Source: Natribaculum breve
GTDB taxonomy: Archaea > Halobacteriota > Halobacteria > Halobacteriales > Natrialbaceae
Length of the DNA stretch: 64,000 nt
NCBI RefSeq assembly: GCF_023008585.1
Contig: NZ_CP095391.1
Span: forward strand, 124,001-188,000
Direction of reading: 5' to 3'
The translations under genes and the position numbers were made by a program. How positions within the stretch are numbered: position 1 is the stretch's first letter; every line of letters starts with the position of its first letter. This document shows, piece by piece, positions 9,189 through 16,706 of this stretch. The notes under the pieces are model-generated. The model made no database searches and had not been told where the DNA came from. It saw only the letters and a program-made list of their open reading frames with translations.

Positions 9189-9479
9189 ATGGGAACGATA
9201 TCAACACGGGTTCCGGATGATCTCGAGGGGGAACTCGAAGAATACCTCGAGGAAGAACGTCTGGATCGGAGTACAGCAGTGCGAAAACTTCTCTCGGAGG
9301 GACTCCAGGAGTGGCGTCGTGAACAAGCCCTCGAACGACTCGCTGCCGATGAGATTACGCTTACGAAAGGCGCCCAGCTCGCAGAGATGTCTGTCTGGGA
9401 ATTTGCCCAACTCGCGAAAGATCATGACATCACGTGGGTCTCGGACAATCACCTCGAAGACGATCTCGAGGACCTGTGA
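9189..9479 (+). CDS. UPF0175-type antitoxin
   Basis: A 96-residue protein. It begins with a short ribbon-helix-helix-like segment, TISTRVPDDLEGELEEYL, then DRSTAVRKLLSEGLQEW. The second half, ALERLAADEITLTKGAQLAE followed by MSVWEFAQLAKDHDI, is the UPF0175 core, a short HTH. Proteins of this build are antitoxins that pair with a DUF3368 PIN-like toxin. The toxin start codon follows the antitoxin stop with no gap, but the toxin gene is broken. Start at ATG 9189 fixes the RHH segment at the N-terminus; the earlier ATG at 9126 adds unrelated residues. Likely autoregulated through the A+T-rich element just upstream. Confidence 0.85.
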   Translation: MGTISTRVPDDLEGELEEYLEEERLDRSTAVRKLLSEGLQEWRREQALERLAADEITLTKGAQLAEMSVWEFAQLAKDHDITWVSDNHLEDDLEDL

Positions 9480-9566
9480 ATGTGGGTTTTTGACGGTACA
9501 CCGCTAATCTACCTCGCGAAGGCCGATCAACTCCAACTCGTCTCCGATCTTAACGGCGAATGTTAT
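9480..9566 (+). pseudogene. DUF3368/PIN-like toxin, fragment 1 (N-terminus)
   Basis: Codons 1-29 of the toxin: MWVFDGTPLIYLAKADQLQL then VSDLNGECY. D5 in VFDGTPLIYLA is the first acidic residue of the PIN-like active site. The frame ends at TGTTAT where the IS1341-type element begins. The ATG directly follows the antitoxin stop. The next in-frame piece is at 11074. Confidence 0.85.
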
Positions 9567-9750
9567 AGAGAATCGAGGCGAATACACCCGCCTTCCCGTG
9601 AAGGACGAGTGTTCCGGTCGCTTGGGTCGGAACCGAGGACTGAACAGGCGGGTGATGAAGCCGACACTCCGACAAACAATCCACCAGTTACACCACGGCA
9701 GGATATGCCACAGCTATTAAATAACACGATTTCATAACAATAAGTACCGG

Positions 9751-11010
9751 ATGTTGACGACACGCCGTACCTACGTCTGCCGCATCCAGAACCACTCGCA
9801 AGTGGCTGATGCGCTTGATAGACACGGATGGTCAGCATCCAAACTCTGGAACGTTGCGAACTACTACGCCCGCCAACAGTGGGACGAAACCGGCACAATC
9901 CCCGACGAAAACGAACTCAAACGCGAACTGAAAACCCACCCCAAATACACGGGACTGCATAGCCAGTCCAGCCAGAACGTTTTAGAAGAACTTTCTGGAG
10001 CGTTCAGTTCGTGGTTCGGCTCCGACGACGACCGGGACAACCCACCGGGCTACCGCAAACAGAACTACTACGACGACGATGGCAACAGAGTCCACGAAGA
10101 ACATCCGCGCTCGACGGTGACGTGGAAGAAGAACGGCATCCGCCACGACACGAAACACGACCGAATCCGCCTGAGCAAAGGCAAAAACCACAAAGACGGA
10201 CGCGACTTCATCCTCTGTGAGTACCAGGCTCCACCAGACGCCGAAGTGGAGAACATTCAACAAGTGCGTGCCGTCTACACCACTGGAAAAGGCCGGTGGG
10301 AGTTGCACGTCGTCTGTGAAGTGGAAATCAACGCAGCGTCACCCGGCGAGAACACGGCAGGTGTCGACCTTGGTATTTGTAATCCTGCCGCCGTCGCGTT
10401 CCCTGACGACGCCCTGCTCTATCCGGGCAACACGTTGCGTGAAGACAAGCACTACTTCCAGCAGGCAGAGTACCAGACTGCAGGCGACCACGGCCCCAGC
10501 CAGAAGGCACAGTGGGCGCGTGAAAAGCGTGCCCGGCGGAAAGACCACTTCCTGCACGCCCTGTCGAAAGACATCGTTGAACGATGCGTCAACCACGACG
10601 TAGGCACACTTGTTGTCGGTGACCCGAGCGGTGTTGATGACGATGATTGGGGCAGGCACGGCAACAAGCGGCTTGATAACTGGGCGTACAAGCGGCTGAT
10701 GAACCTCATCGACTACAAAGCCCGTGAGCGTGGAATTGAGGTGGAGATGCCGGACGAACGCGGTACGTCGTCGTCGTGTAGTGTCTGTGGCCACAAAGAC
10801 CGGGATAGTCGTGTTGAGCGTGGCCTGTGGAAGTGCGACCGTTGTGGCGTCGTCGCGCATGGCGACGTGAACGGAGCCGATAACATCAGACAGAAAACGC
10901 TAACCGTGACTCCCCCACTCGGGGATAGCGGTAACGGCTGTTTGGCCCAGCCTCGCGTCATTCACTTCAGCCGGACTTACGGATTCCAACCGCGAGCAAC
11001 CGCCGAGTGA
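9751..11010 (+). CDS. tnpB: TnpB RNA-guided nuclease-family protein
   Basis: A 419-residue TnpB with all domains: an N-terminal helix-turn-helix/wedge part, RuvC-I at GVDLGICNPAA (Asp near residue 205), a RuvC-II position reading LVVGDPSGV, a zinc ribbon CSVCGH...CDRCG and RuvC-III at AHGDVNGADNI. In characterised TnpB the RuvC-II residue is Glu in an (I/V)ED(L) context; here the aligned position is Gly followed by Asp. TnpB proteins cut the empty donor site using an RNA made from the right end of the IS. Whether this one cleaves is uncertain because of the Gly. Length and frame are intact. Confidence 0.9.
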   Translation: MLTTRRTYVCRIQNHSQVADALDRHGWSASKLWNVANYYARQQWDETGTIPDENELKRELKTHPKYTGLHSQSSQNVLEELSGAFSSWFGSDDDRDNPPGYRKQNYYDDDGNRVHEEHPRSTVTWKKNGIRHDTKHDRIRLSKGKNHKDGRDFILCEYQAPPDAEVENIQQVRAVYTTGKGRWELHVVCEVEINAASPGENTAGVDLGICNPAAVAFPDDALLYPGNTLREDKHYFQQAEYQTAGDHGPSQKAQWAREKRARRKDHFLHALSKDIVERCVNHDVGTLVVGDPSGVDDDDWGRHGNKRLDNWAYKRLMNLIDYKARERGIEVEMPDERGTSSSCSVCGHKDRDSRVERGLWKCDRCGVVAHGDVNGADNIRQKTLTVTPPLGDSGNGCLAQPRVIHFSRTYGFQPRATAE

Positions 11011-11073
11011 CGCGCAAACCCTAATCTCCCAACGCTCGGGATTCCCCCGCGTTCACGCGGGGGAGGAGGTCAA
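10900..11073 (+). ncRNA. candidate TnpB guide RNA (omega/re RNA)
   Basis: By family knowledge, the guide RNA of an IS200/IS605 element overlaps the 3' end of tnpB and runs to the right end, with the guide segment in flanking DNA. Here that is the last part of tnpB plus the hairpin CCCCCGCG/CGCGGGGG and GGAGGTCAA. The guide would then begin CTCCCTCAGGAAATC, which is toxin-gene sequence. Placement is inference from the family. Confidence 0.35.
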
Positions 11074-11223
11074 CTCCCTCAGGAAATCCACTCAGAAGTC
11101 GTTGCCACCGGTCTGGAAGAAGGGTATACCGATGCTCGCCGCATCGAACAATGCATTGATGCTGGACTTTTTGAGGTCATCTCGGTTGACGACTCCCAGC
11201 TTGTGACCCGGTTACAACAAAAC
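11074..11223 (+). pseudogene. DUF3368/PIN-like toxin, fragment 2 (middle)
   Basis: Fifty codons in frame with fragment 1: LPQEIHSEVVATGLEEGYTD, then ARRIEQCIDAGLFEVISVDD and SQLVTRLQQN. It ends at the left copy of the 8-bp duplication AACAAAAC (11216-11223), where the IS5-like element starts. The next codons are at 13192. Confidence 0.85.
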
Positions 11224-11275
11224 GGCTCTGTTGAAATCATTAGTGAGTTACAGGTTCAGTCGGTAGTTTGAGTAG

Positions 11276-12172
11276 ATGCAGACCCTCCCAAAGTCTCGGT
11301 TGCTCCGATTTGTTGAGGAAGCATTTCAGTTAGCACAACGTGCCGTAGCTCGGTACTCCTCGAAGTTCTCGAAACAACGCTATACGCTCCATCAGCACAT
11401 CGTTCTCCTGGGCCTCAAAGTTCGGAAGAACACAACCTATCGAACACTTCTCGACGAACTCATCGAGATGCCCCGTATTCGGAACGCAATCAATCTCACT
11501 GAACTTCCTGCCCCATCAACACTGTGCAAAGCGTTCGATAGACTCGATATGGCTGTCTGGCGAGTGCTGCTCAATCTCTCTGTTTCACTGCTTCCGACCA
11601 ACGGCGTTGCGGGGATCGATGCTTCGGGATTCGACCGCAGTCACGCCTCGAAACACTACACGAAACGCTCCGAACTCACGATTCAGCAACTCAAGGTAAC
11701 ACTGCTCGTCGATTCCAAAGTGAACGCAGTCCTTGATTTACATGTGACGACGACACGAAAACACGATAGCCAGATCGCTCCGTCGTTGATCAAACGCAAC
11801 CCCGAGACTATCGACATCCTGCTCGGAGACAAGGGCTACGACGACCAGAAAATCAGACGGCTTGCCCGTCAACACGGGATTCGTCCACTAATCAAGCATC
11901 GTGAGTTCACACCGCTTCACAAGGCATGGAACGCACGCTTAGACGCCGACCTCTACGGCCAACGGAGTCAATCAGAGACAGTCAATTCAACGCTCAAGCG
12001 GAAGTACGGTGCATTCGTCCGTTCACGACGCTGGTGGAAGCAGTTCCGTGAACTCGCTCTTGCGTGTCTCGTCCACAATCTCGACCGAACCCCCAAACGA
12101 TCAGAACAGGATCTCTTCCCACCGAATGCGTCGTCAGAAGGTACCGAAGTTCATAATAACATCATTAACTGA
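11276..12172 (+). CDS. IS5-like DDE transposase
   Basis: A 298-residue transposase. The catalytic triad is readable: D in GIDASGFDRSHASKHY (near residue 118), D in LLGDKGYDDQKI (near 186) and E in SQSETVNSTLKRKYG (near 235). The YDDxxI and ExxNSxLKRK arrangement is that of IS5-group DDE enzymes. It starts 52 bases inside the left inverted repeat and is intact, so the element may still be active. A gene for a membrane protein follows on the same strand. Confidence 0.9.
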   Translation: MQTLPKSRLLRFVEEAFQLAQRAVARYSSKFSKQRYTLHQHIVLLGLKVRKNTTYRTLLDELIEMPRIRNAINLTELPAPSTLCKAFDRLDMAVWRVLLNLSVSLLPTNGVAGIDASGFDRSHASKHYTKRSELTIQQLKVTLLVDSKVNAVLDLHVTTTRKHDSQIAPSLIKRNPETIDILLGDKGYDDQKIRRLARQHGIRPLIKHREFTPLHKAWNARLDADLYGQRSQSETVNSTLKRKYGAFVRSRRWWKQFRELALACLVHNLDRTPKRSEQDLFPPNASSEGTEVHNNIIN

Positions 12173-12188
12173 TTGTATTATAGCCCGT

Positions 12189-13010
12189 ATGGAGAACAAG
12201 CAACGAACTGAGGGCAACCCTTTTGAGTTCGGCGCGATAGCCCTTGCTAACCTGTTACCGATTATCGGGTACTTCGTACTTGACTGGGAGTTTACCGCCG
12301 TTTTCATGCTCTACTGGGTTGAAATCGTCGCATTGTGGCTCGTGTACTGTGGCTTCGCTCTGTTTGCTCAGCGACGGAGTAACTACGAGGACCGAGAGCA
12401 GCAGATCCTTATCGCGCCTCTTGGAGATAAGTTCTGGAGCGATAATCCTCGAAAGATTGGTCCGCTTCCTCCGGTCTATTCGAGGAATTTGCGAGTGATC
12501 ATCCCGTCCTGTGTTTTTATGATGCTCGCAAGCTTCGTACTTGGGTCCGCTCTGCTGGAAGGAACTACGGACCGTGGGATGCCGGGAGCCACAGTGGGTG
12601 ATCCTGCGGCATTCTTCGCGAATTTTTCAGTGCTTACCTCACTACCAATATTCGGGACTGCAGTATTGTTTGTGCTTATACATTTCGTTACTATATATAG
12701 AATCTACGTTCGCTCACGTCAATACGAGGAGACGTCAGCGTATAGTATGCTTGAGTTACCTGCGCGTTTTATCCTCGTCTATCTCGGTGGACTCATAATG
12801 TTGGTTTTTGTGTTCTTCATCGGACTACTGATTGCGGAATTCATTGCTTCTGACTCACTTGCGGGGGTGCTCCCTTACGTACTGTTCGTGACGCTAAAAC
12901 TCGCTCTCGAACGAGGTCGGTTTCACGCAGAACGATCGGCACCCGACGATGGATTCCCGTCGTGGTTCGTCCCGAACGAACTTCGTTCGGAACAAACTCA
13001 GTCGAGCTGA
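12189..13010 (+). CDS. DUF6498-like integral membrane protein, IS passenger
   Basis: A 273-residue protein with about six transmembrane segments. The N-terminal region IALANLLPIIGYFVLDWEF then FMLYWVEIVALWLVY has the NLLP...W...YWVE pattern I associate with DUF6498 membrane proteins of haloarchaea; their function is unknown. A long polar loop follows (about residues 60-100) and a polar C-terminal tail ends SEQTQSS. TATTATA lies about 12 bases before the ATG. It sits inside the inverted repeats of the IS5-like element, so it is cargo. Codon use is a little less G+C-rich than chromosomal neighbours. Confidence 0.8.
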   Translation: MENKQRTEGNPFEFGAIALANLLPIIGYFVLDWEFTAVFMLYWVEIVALWLVYCGFALFAQRRSNYEDREQQILIAPLGDKFWSDNPRKIGPLPPVYSRNLRVIIPSCVFMMLASFVLGSALLEGTTDRGMPGATVGDPAAFFANFSVLTSLPIFGTAVLFVLIHFVTIYRIYVRSRQYEETSAYSMLELPARFILVYLGGLIMLVFVFFIGLLIAEFIASDSLAGVLPYVLFVTLKLALERGRFHAERSAPDDGFPSWFVPNELRSEQTQSS

Positions 13011-13043
13011 AGCGATGTGATCGCTCCTTCGGCGTTCTGCAAA

Positions 13044-13062
13044 ATATATATATATATATATA
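13044..13062. repeat. (TA)n dinucleotide run
   Basis: An uninterrupted AT/TA run of 19 bases in the noncoding right part of the IS5-like element, between the passenger gene and the right inverted repeat. Nothing indicates a function. Confidence 0.9.
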
Positions 13063-13191
13063 CGCGTGATAGGTTCATGGCCCCTCTGCGGTCAGTGCAT
13101 CCCCTGTACTGAATGATACGTGCTTCACTGTATTGGTCGTGGCCGGGAAAGATGTGTCAACTCCTGAGGATTTCAACAGAGCCAACAAAAC

Positions 13192-13467
13192 CCTAACTTG
13201 AGCGACGCCGATGTGGCTGTACTTGGCTGTGCTGAATCACGTGATGCAGTCGCGGTAATGGACGAAGCCTATGGAAGAACAGCTGCAGAAATCGAGGGCA
13301 TCGAAACTCGGGGGACGGCCTACATTATTCTCCTGTGCGCTAAGCAGGGGGACATCACTATTCGTGAAGCGCGTGAGACAGTTGATTCGATGATCGAAGA
13401 AGGCTGGTACTGCGCACCAGACTTGTATACAAAGCTGGTTCGGAAACTCGAGTCATTCGAACACTGA
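13192..13467 (+). pseudogene. DUF3368/PIN-like toxin, fragment 3 (C-terminus)
   Basis: Ninety-one codons and the stop, in frame with fragments 1 and 2 once the insertions are removed: PNLSDADVAVLGCAESRDAV, then VMDEAYGRTAAEIEGIETRG and the end APDLYTKLVRKLESFEH. It contains the remaining acidic PIN-like residues (LSDADVAVLG and VMDEAYGR). The rebuilt toxin is 170 residues, close to the family norm. A TTG at 13198 could in principle start a shorter product, but there is no promoter evidence. Confidence 0.85.
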
Positions 13468-13535
13468 CGACGCGATCGCTGGCTACAGTTCTTCTATCCA
13501 ATCTCTTGTGCTATAGAAAATATAACAAAACGAAC

Positions 13536-13543
13536 TATTTATA
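13536..13543 (+). promoter_or_regulatory. TATA box
   Basis: TATTTATA followed by CCCGCC, about 75 bases before the GTG start at 13617. The spacing implies a leader of roughly 45 bases or a start codon further upstream that is not ATG/GTG/TTG in frame. Confidence 0.5.
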
Positions 13544-13616
13544 CCCGCCGGCGCGGCAGTGAGATTATGATCTTTCTGTTTGCCACGACCTCGCCCTCCT
13601 CCGGCGGTGGTCGCCG

Positions 13617-15275
13617 GTGACTCGAGCACCGCTCGTCGTCGCTCGCACGGAGTTTCGGCGGACGGTTCGAGTCGTCGCCGGCGACCGGACGAAACTGCTG
13701 TTCATGCTTGCGATCGCGGTGGTAGCGCTGGGGCCGGTCACGGTGCTGGGCACGGTGTTGCTCTCGGCGGCTGGCGAACAGGTCGCCGCGGGCGGGATCG
13801 ACTCGAGTGTCACTTCGACGGTGATGGAGGCGACGGCCGGCATCGCCGCGCTCGCGTGGCTCGTTCTCACTGCGATGGCGACGATCCGAACGGTCACGAC
13901 CGTCGCCGACGTCGACGAGCCGGCGTTTCTGCTGCTCTCGACGTCCCATCGGAACGTCGTCCTCGGCGTGACCGGTGCCGAACTGCTGACGTTTGCGACC
14001 TGGACGATTCCCCCGACGCTGGCACTCTCGAGTGCGTTCGCGTACGGTGCAGGGACGATCCTGCCCGTCGTACTCGCGCCCGCGTTCGTCGTGCTCCTGT
14101 TGTTCACTGCGGTTCCGATCGGGTTCGTCGTCGGCGTCTGGATTCGCCACCTGATCACGGTCTACGAACCGATCGCCCGGTATCGAACGCCGATTCTCGT
14201 CTCGGTCGGCGTCGCGTACTTCGCTGCGATCGCGATGGGCTGGCTGGAGACGATCACGTCGGTCCTGTTCGATCTCCTCGGAAACAGCCCGCTCGGCTGG
14301 CCGGGCTCCCTGCTGTTGCTCGCCGTCCCCGGACTCGAGCCGTCCGTCGGACCGCTCGTGGGCACCGTCGTCGGGTTCGCCGTCGTCGTCCCGCTGGCCG
14401 TCGGGGTGGGCGTCGTCTCCACACGGATCCACTGGTACTCCGATCCGGTGCGTTCCGACGACGAACCGGCGGAGACCCAGTCGTCCGATCGCCTCGGTGG
14501 ACTGCTCTCCGGCCTCGATCGGCCGACTCGGACGGTGACGGTCACCGCGATCCGGCGGACGAAACGCGCCCCGGTCAAACTCCTGTACGCGGTCTACCCG
14601 CTGTTCGGCGCGGTCGCCTTCCTCCAGGACGTCGTCAGGACCGGGACGCTACCGTCGCCGCTGGCGGTGCTGTTCTGTCTCTACGTGGTCTGGGGCGCTG
14701 GCGTGTTGTTCACGCTCAACCCGCTCGGCGACCTCGGGCCGGGCCTTCCCGCCGTGTTGACGTCGACGATCTCGGGCCGCCAGGCGATCGTGGGACGGAT
14801 CCTCGCCGGCGTCCTCGTCGCCGTCCCGGTTGGGATCGTCGTCAGCCTCGTCGCGGGTGCGGTGAGTCCGCTTTCGCTCGAGCAGACCGCCCTGTTGCTC
14901 GTCGCGACTGTCGTCGGTGCCGTCGTCGGCCCGGCGCTCGCAGCGGGCGTCGGCTCGCTGTTTCCCCGCTTTGGAAGCGTCAAGGTGACGAACGACCGCG
15001 AGGCGGTGATGCCGAGCAAGACGGCGTTTCTCGTCTACACGCTCGCGATCGCGCTGCCGGCCGCGGCTGCGGCCGTCCTGTCCGTCGACGCCGCTCCAGC
15101 AGTGCTCGCCGGCGTTCTCACGGCGCTTCTCTCGCTCGCCCCGTGGTTCGAACTGACGATCTCCGCACGTGCGATCACCGTCGTCGCGTCGATCGTGCTG
15201 CCACTCGGACTGCTCGCACCGCCGCTGTCGTATCGCTACGCCGTCCGACGGTTCGATCGGTACACGCTCGAGTGA
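13617..15275 (+). CDS. ABC-2-type transporter permease-like membrane protein
   Basis: A 552-residue protein with about twelve hydrophobic segments and the haloarchaeal permease opening RAPLVVARTEFRRTVR, then LFMLAIAVVALGPVTVLGTV. A cytoplasmic loop rich in Asp and Ser lies near residue 280. The topology and the FRRTxR front suggest an ABC-2 exporter permease, possibly of two fused halves. No ATPase gene is adjacent, so its partner would have to be elsewhere. The GTG at 13617 is the best start; the frame stays open upstream (HDLALLRRWSPV) and that part also looks coding, so the true start may be earlier with an unusual codon or sequence change. Confidence 0.65.
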   Translation: MTRAPLVVARTEFRRTVRVVAGDRTKLLFMLAIAVVALGPVTVLGTVLLSAAGEQVAAGGIDSSVTSTVMEATAGIAALAWLVLTAMATIRTVTTVADVDEPAFLLLSTSHRNVVLGVTGAELLTFATWTIPPTLALSSAFAYGAGTILPVVLAPAFVVLLLFTAVPIGFVVGVWIRHLITVYEPIARYRTPILVSVGVAYFAAIAMGWLETITSVLFDLLGNSPLGWPGSLLLLAVPGLEPSVGPLVGTVVGFAVVVPLAVGVGVVSTRIHWYSDPVRSDDEPAETQSSDRLGGLLSGLDRPTRTVTVTAIRRTKRAPVKLLYAVYPLFGAVAFLQDVVRTGTLPSPLAVLFCLYVVWGAGVLFTLNPLGDLGPGLPAVLTSTISGRQAIVGRILAGVLVAVPVGIVVSLVAGAVSPLSLEQTALLLVATVVGAVVGPALAAGVGSLFPRFGSVKVTNDREAVMPSKTAFLVYTLAIALPAAAAAVLSVDAAPAVLAGVLTALLSLAPWFELTISARAITVVASIVLPLGLLAPPLSYRYAVRRFDRYTLE

Positions 15276-15450
15276 TCGGCGCGTAGTCGACGTAAACTCG
15301 AGGCCCGTCGGGAGTAGGATGATCAGTATCTCGGTGAGCTACCCTCGAGTTCGGAGTGAAACGGTCGCAGCCGCCGAACGTGCGTGTCGGACGGGTCGGG
15401 AAACTATTCCTCGAAGTAAGAATTATATCGGTGGCCACGCAAAACCGAGT

Positions 15451-15984
15451 ATGTCCAATACAGAGTCTCCAGATGGTCCTCCATCCTTTGAGGATGCGTT
15501 TCGTGACGATGACGTCGAACAGCGCATCTACGGGACAATCCTTCAGACCCGCGAGCCTGCAACGGCGAGCGCTATCGCAGAGCAGGCCGATTGCGACCCA
15601 AAGACAGCCCGAAAATATCTGGGCTGGTTCAGTGACCTCGGGATCGTCACGCGTCACGACGGCCATCCGACGACCTACGAACGCAATGATGCATACTTCC
15701 AGTGGCGACGCATCAACCAGCTTGCTGCCGAGCACACCGTCGACGAACTCCAAGAGCACGTCCGCAACCTCACGACACGGATTACCGATTACGAAGACAC
15801 GTACGATGCCACAACGCCGGCAGCCGTCGACGCCGTCGATGCTGCAGAGACGAGCGACGAACGGACGATCGACGATGTGTATAGCGACCTCGCCGACTGG
15901 GCGACCGCTCGAGACGAGCGCAAGCGCTACGAACGCGCCCGTCAGCAACGCGCTGGAGCTGAGACCGACCAAGCGTCCGGGTAA
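15451..15984 (+). CDS. winged-helix protein, TumA-like antitoxin candidate
   Basis: A 177-residue protein. Residues 15-70 form a winged HTH: IYGTILQTREPATASAIAEQ, then ADCDPKTARKYLGWFSDLGI and a wing VTRHDGHPTTYER. The rest is charged and helical (LAAEHTVDELQEHVRNLTTR) with a basic C-terminal tail RDERKRYERARQQRAG. Such DUF7342-type haloarchaeal proteins are regulators. The stop is 8 bases before a TumE-like gene, so the pair reads as an HTH antitoxin with its toxin. An A+T-rich AATTATATC 30 bases upstream of the ATG is the likely promoter. Confidence 0.7.
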   Translation: MSNTESPDGPPSFEDAFRDDDVEQRIYGTILQTREPATASAIAEQADCDPKTARKYLGWFSDLGIVTRHDGHPTTYERNDAYFQWRRINQLAAEHTVDELQEHVRNLTTRITDYEDTYDATTPAAVDAVDAAETSDERTIDDVYSDLADWATARDERKRYERARQQRAGAETDQASG

Positions 15985-15992
15985 TCCCATCG

Positions 15993-16427
15993 ATGACGCC
16001 GCCTGCAGGAGATGGACGTAGCCCCGCGCCTATCGACCGCCCAGTTCTCGAGTTTCTCCAGACACGCCTCCAAGCCACAGCGCAGGTCGCTCGAGCGGCG
16101 ATCACGGATGCGAGTGGACATCTCGAGCTCCGTGTGACACTCGCACCATCGTACTATCCCGAAACCGTAGAGGAGGCGAGTCTCACCGTTCGCTGGTACA
16201 CGAACGACGACTTCAAAATTCATTACCGAGAGGTGCATCCGGACCACGCCTGGGAGTGCCGGTGGGACCGGCATCCGAACCCACACAATACGCGAAACCA
16301 CTTTCATCCACCACCTACAGCCCCGACACCCGGCGAGGACAGTTCGTGGCCAAGCGATCATCGGGATGTACTGCAGCTCGTTCTCGATACCATCGAAGAA
16401 CGAATTACCAGCTTGTGGGGCGACTGA
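15993..16427 (+). CDS. TumE (DUF6516)-like toxin candidate, 3' end altered by IS
   Basis: A 144-residue protein. The core HLELRVTLAPSYYPETVEEA, VRWYTNDDFKIHYREV and especially CRWDRHPNPHNTRNHFHPPP match my recollection of haloarchaeal TumE/DUF6516 toxins, which end LDxIEERIxxLW. Start ATG 15993, 8 bases after the HTH gene. The present stop is made by the right end of IS element A: GGC GAC TGA. Joining the base before the IS to the DNA now left of element B gives GGC GAG TAA, so the original last residue was Glu; the change is one residue and the protein is probably still functional. Family assignment is from memory of motifs. Confidence 0.55.
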   Translation: MTPPAGDGRSPAPIDRPVLEFLQTRLQATAQVARAAITDASGHLELRVTLAPSYYPETVEEASLTVRWYTNDDFKIHYREVHPDHAWECRWDRHPNPHNTRNHFHPPPTAPTPGEDSSWPSDHRDVLQLVLDTIEERITSLWGD

Positions 16428-16448
16428 CATCCTCCCACGGCTAAAGCC

Positions 16449-16704
16449 CTGTCTCTTACCCATACGTCGGAGTCTCGCAAAAGTGGCGTTTCGGAGGCTC
16501 TCGAGACGGGCGTGAACGAACCGAGACCCACAGGAAGAGAGACGAGATCGACGCTCGGTACGGAGCGTAGTACTCGAGGCGACTGCTTTTGGATCCACAA
16601 TCACGGATTTCACCCGACGAAAGACGCTGAATACTGGTATCTCGATCGCCACTCTCCGATGGATCGCTCGCAGACTGGTAGCGCAACTTGTGGGTAAGAG
16701 ACAG
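16449..16704 (-). repeat. 255-bp MITE, copy 1 (right-end hairpin of element A)
   Basis: 256 bp with 14-bp inverted repeats CTGTCTCTTACCCA / TGGGTAAGAGACAG and a 10-bp target duplication GGCTAAAGCC (16439-16448, 16705-16714). No coding capacity. The target is the tip of the IS right-end hairpin, CCACGGCT-AA-AGCCGTGG. Same relative position and orientation as copy 5 in element B, so these two come from one insertion event followed by IS copying. Confidence 0.92.
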
Positions 16705-16706
16705 GG

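Larger units (their letters stand above)
9567..11073 (+). mobile_element. IS1341-type (IS200/IS605 family, tnpB only) element
   Basis: A 1507-bp insertion defined by rejoining the toxin reading frame: TGTTAT at its left and CTCCCTCAG at its right join to give CYLPQ in frame. It contains tnpB but no tnpA, so it would depend on a TnpA elsewhere. The right end has a subterminal hairpin, CCCCCGCG-TTCA-CGCGGGGG at 11043-11062, then GGAGGTCAA, the usual right-end form in haloarchaea. There is no target duplication, as expected for this family. This hairpin carries no MITE, unlike elements A and B. Confidence 0.85.
11224..13183 (+). mobile_element. IS5-like element with a passenger gene
   Basis: A 1960-bp element bounded by perfect 15-bp inverted repeats GGCTCTGTTGAAATC (11224-11238) and GATTTCAACAGAGCC (13169-13183), and by an 8-bp target duplication AACAAAAC (11216-11223 and 13184-13191). 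Removing the element and one duplication restores the toxin frame (LQQN-PNLSDADV). Inside are a DDE transposase and, 16 bases after its stop, a membrane-protein gene that is not part of the transposition machinery. A (TA)n run lies at 13044-13062. The whole unit must have moved together. Confidence 0.9.

Noticed and set aside
13044..13062. (TA)n run as a possible replication origin element
   Set aside because: It is inside the IS5-like element, with no cdc6/orc gene or origin-recognition boxes nearby.
9567..13183. Composite transposon formed by the two adjacent insertions
   Set aside because: The IS1341-type and IS5-like elements have different ends and each leaves its own clean junction in the toxin gene, so they are separate events.
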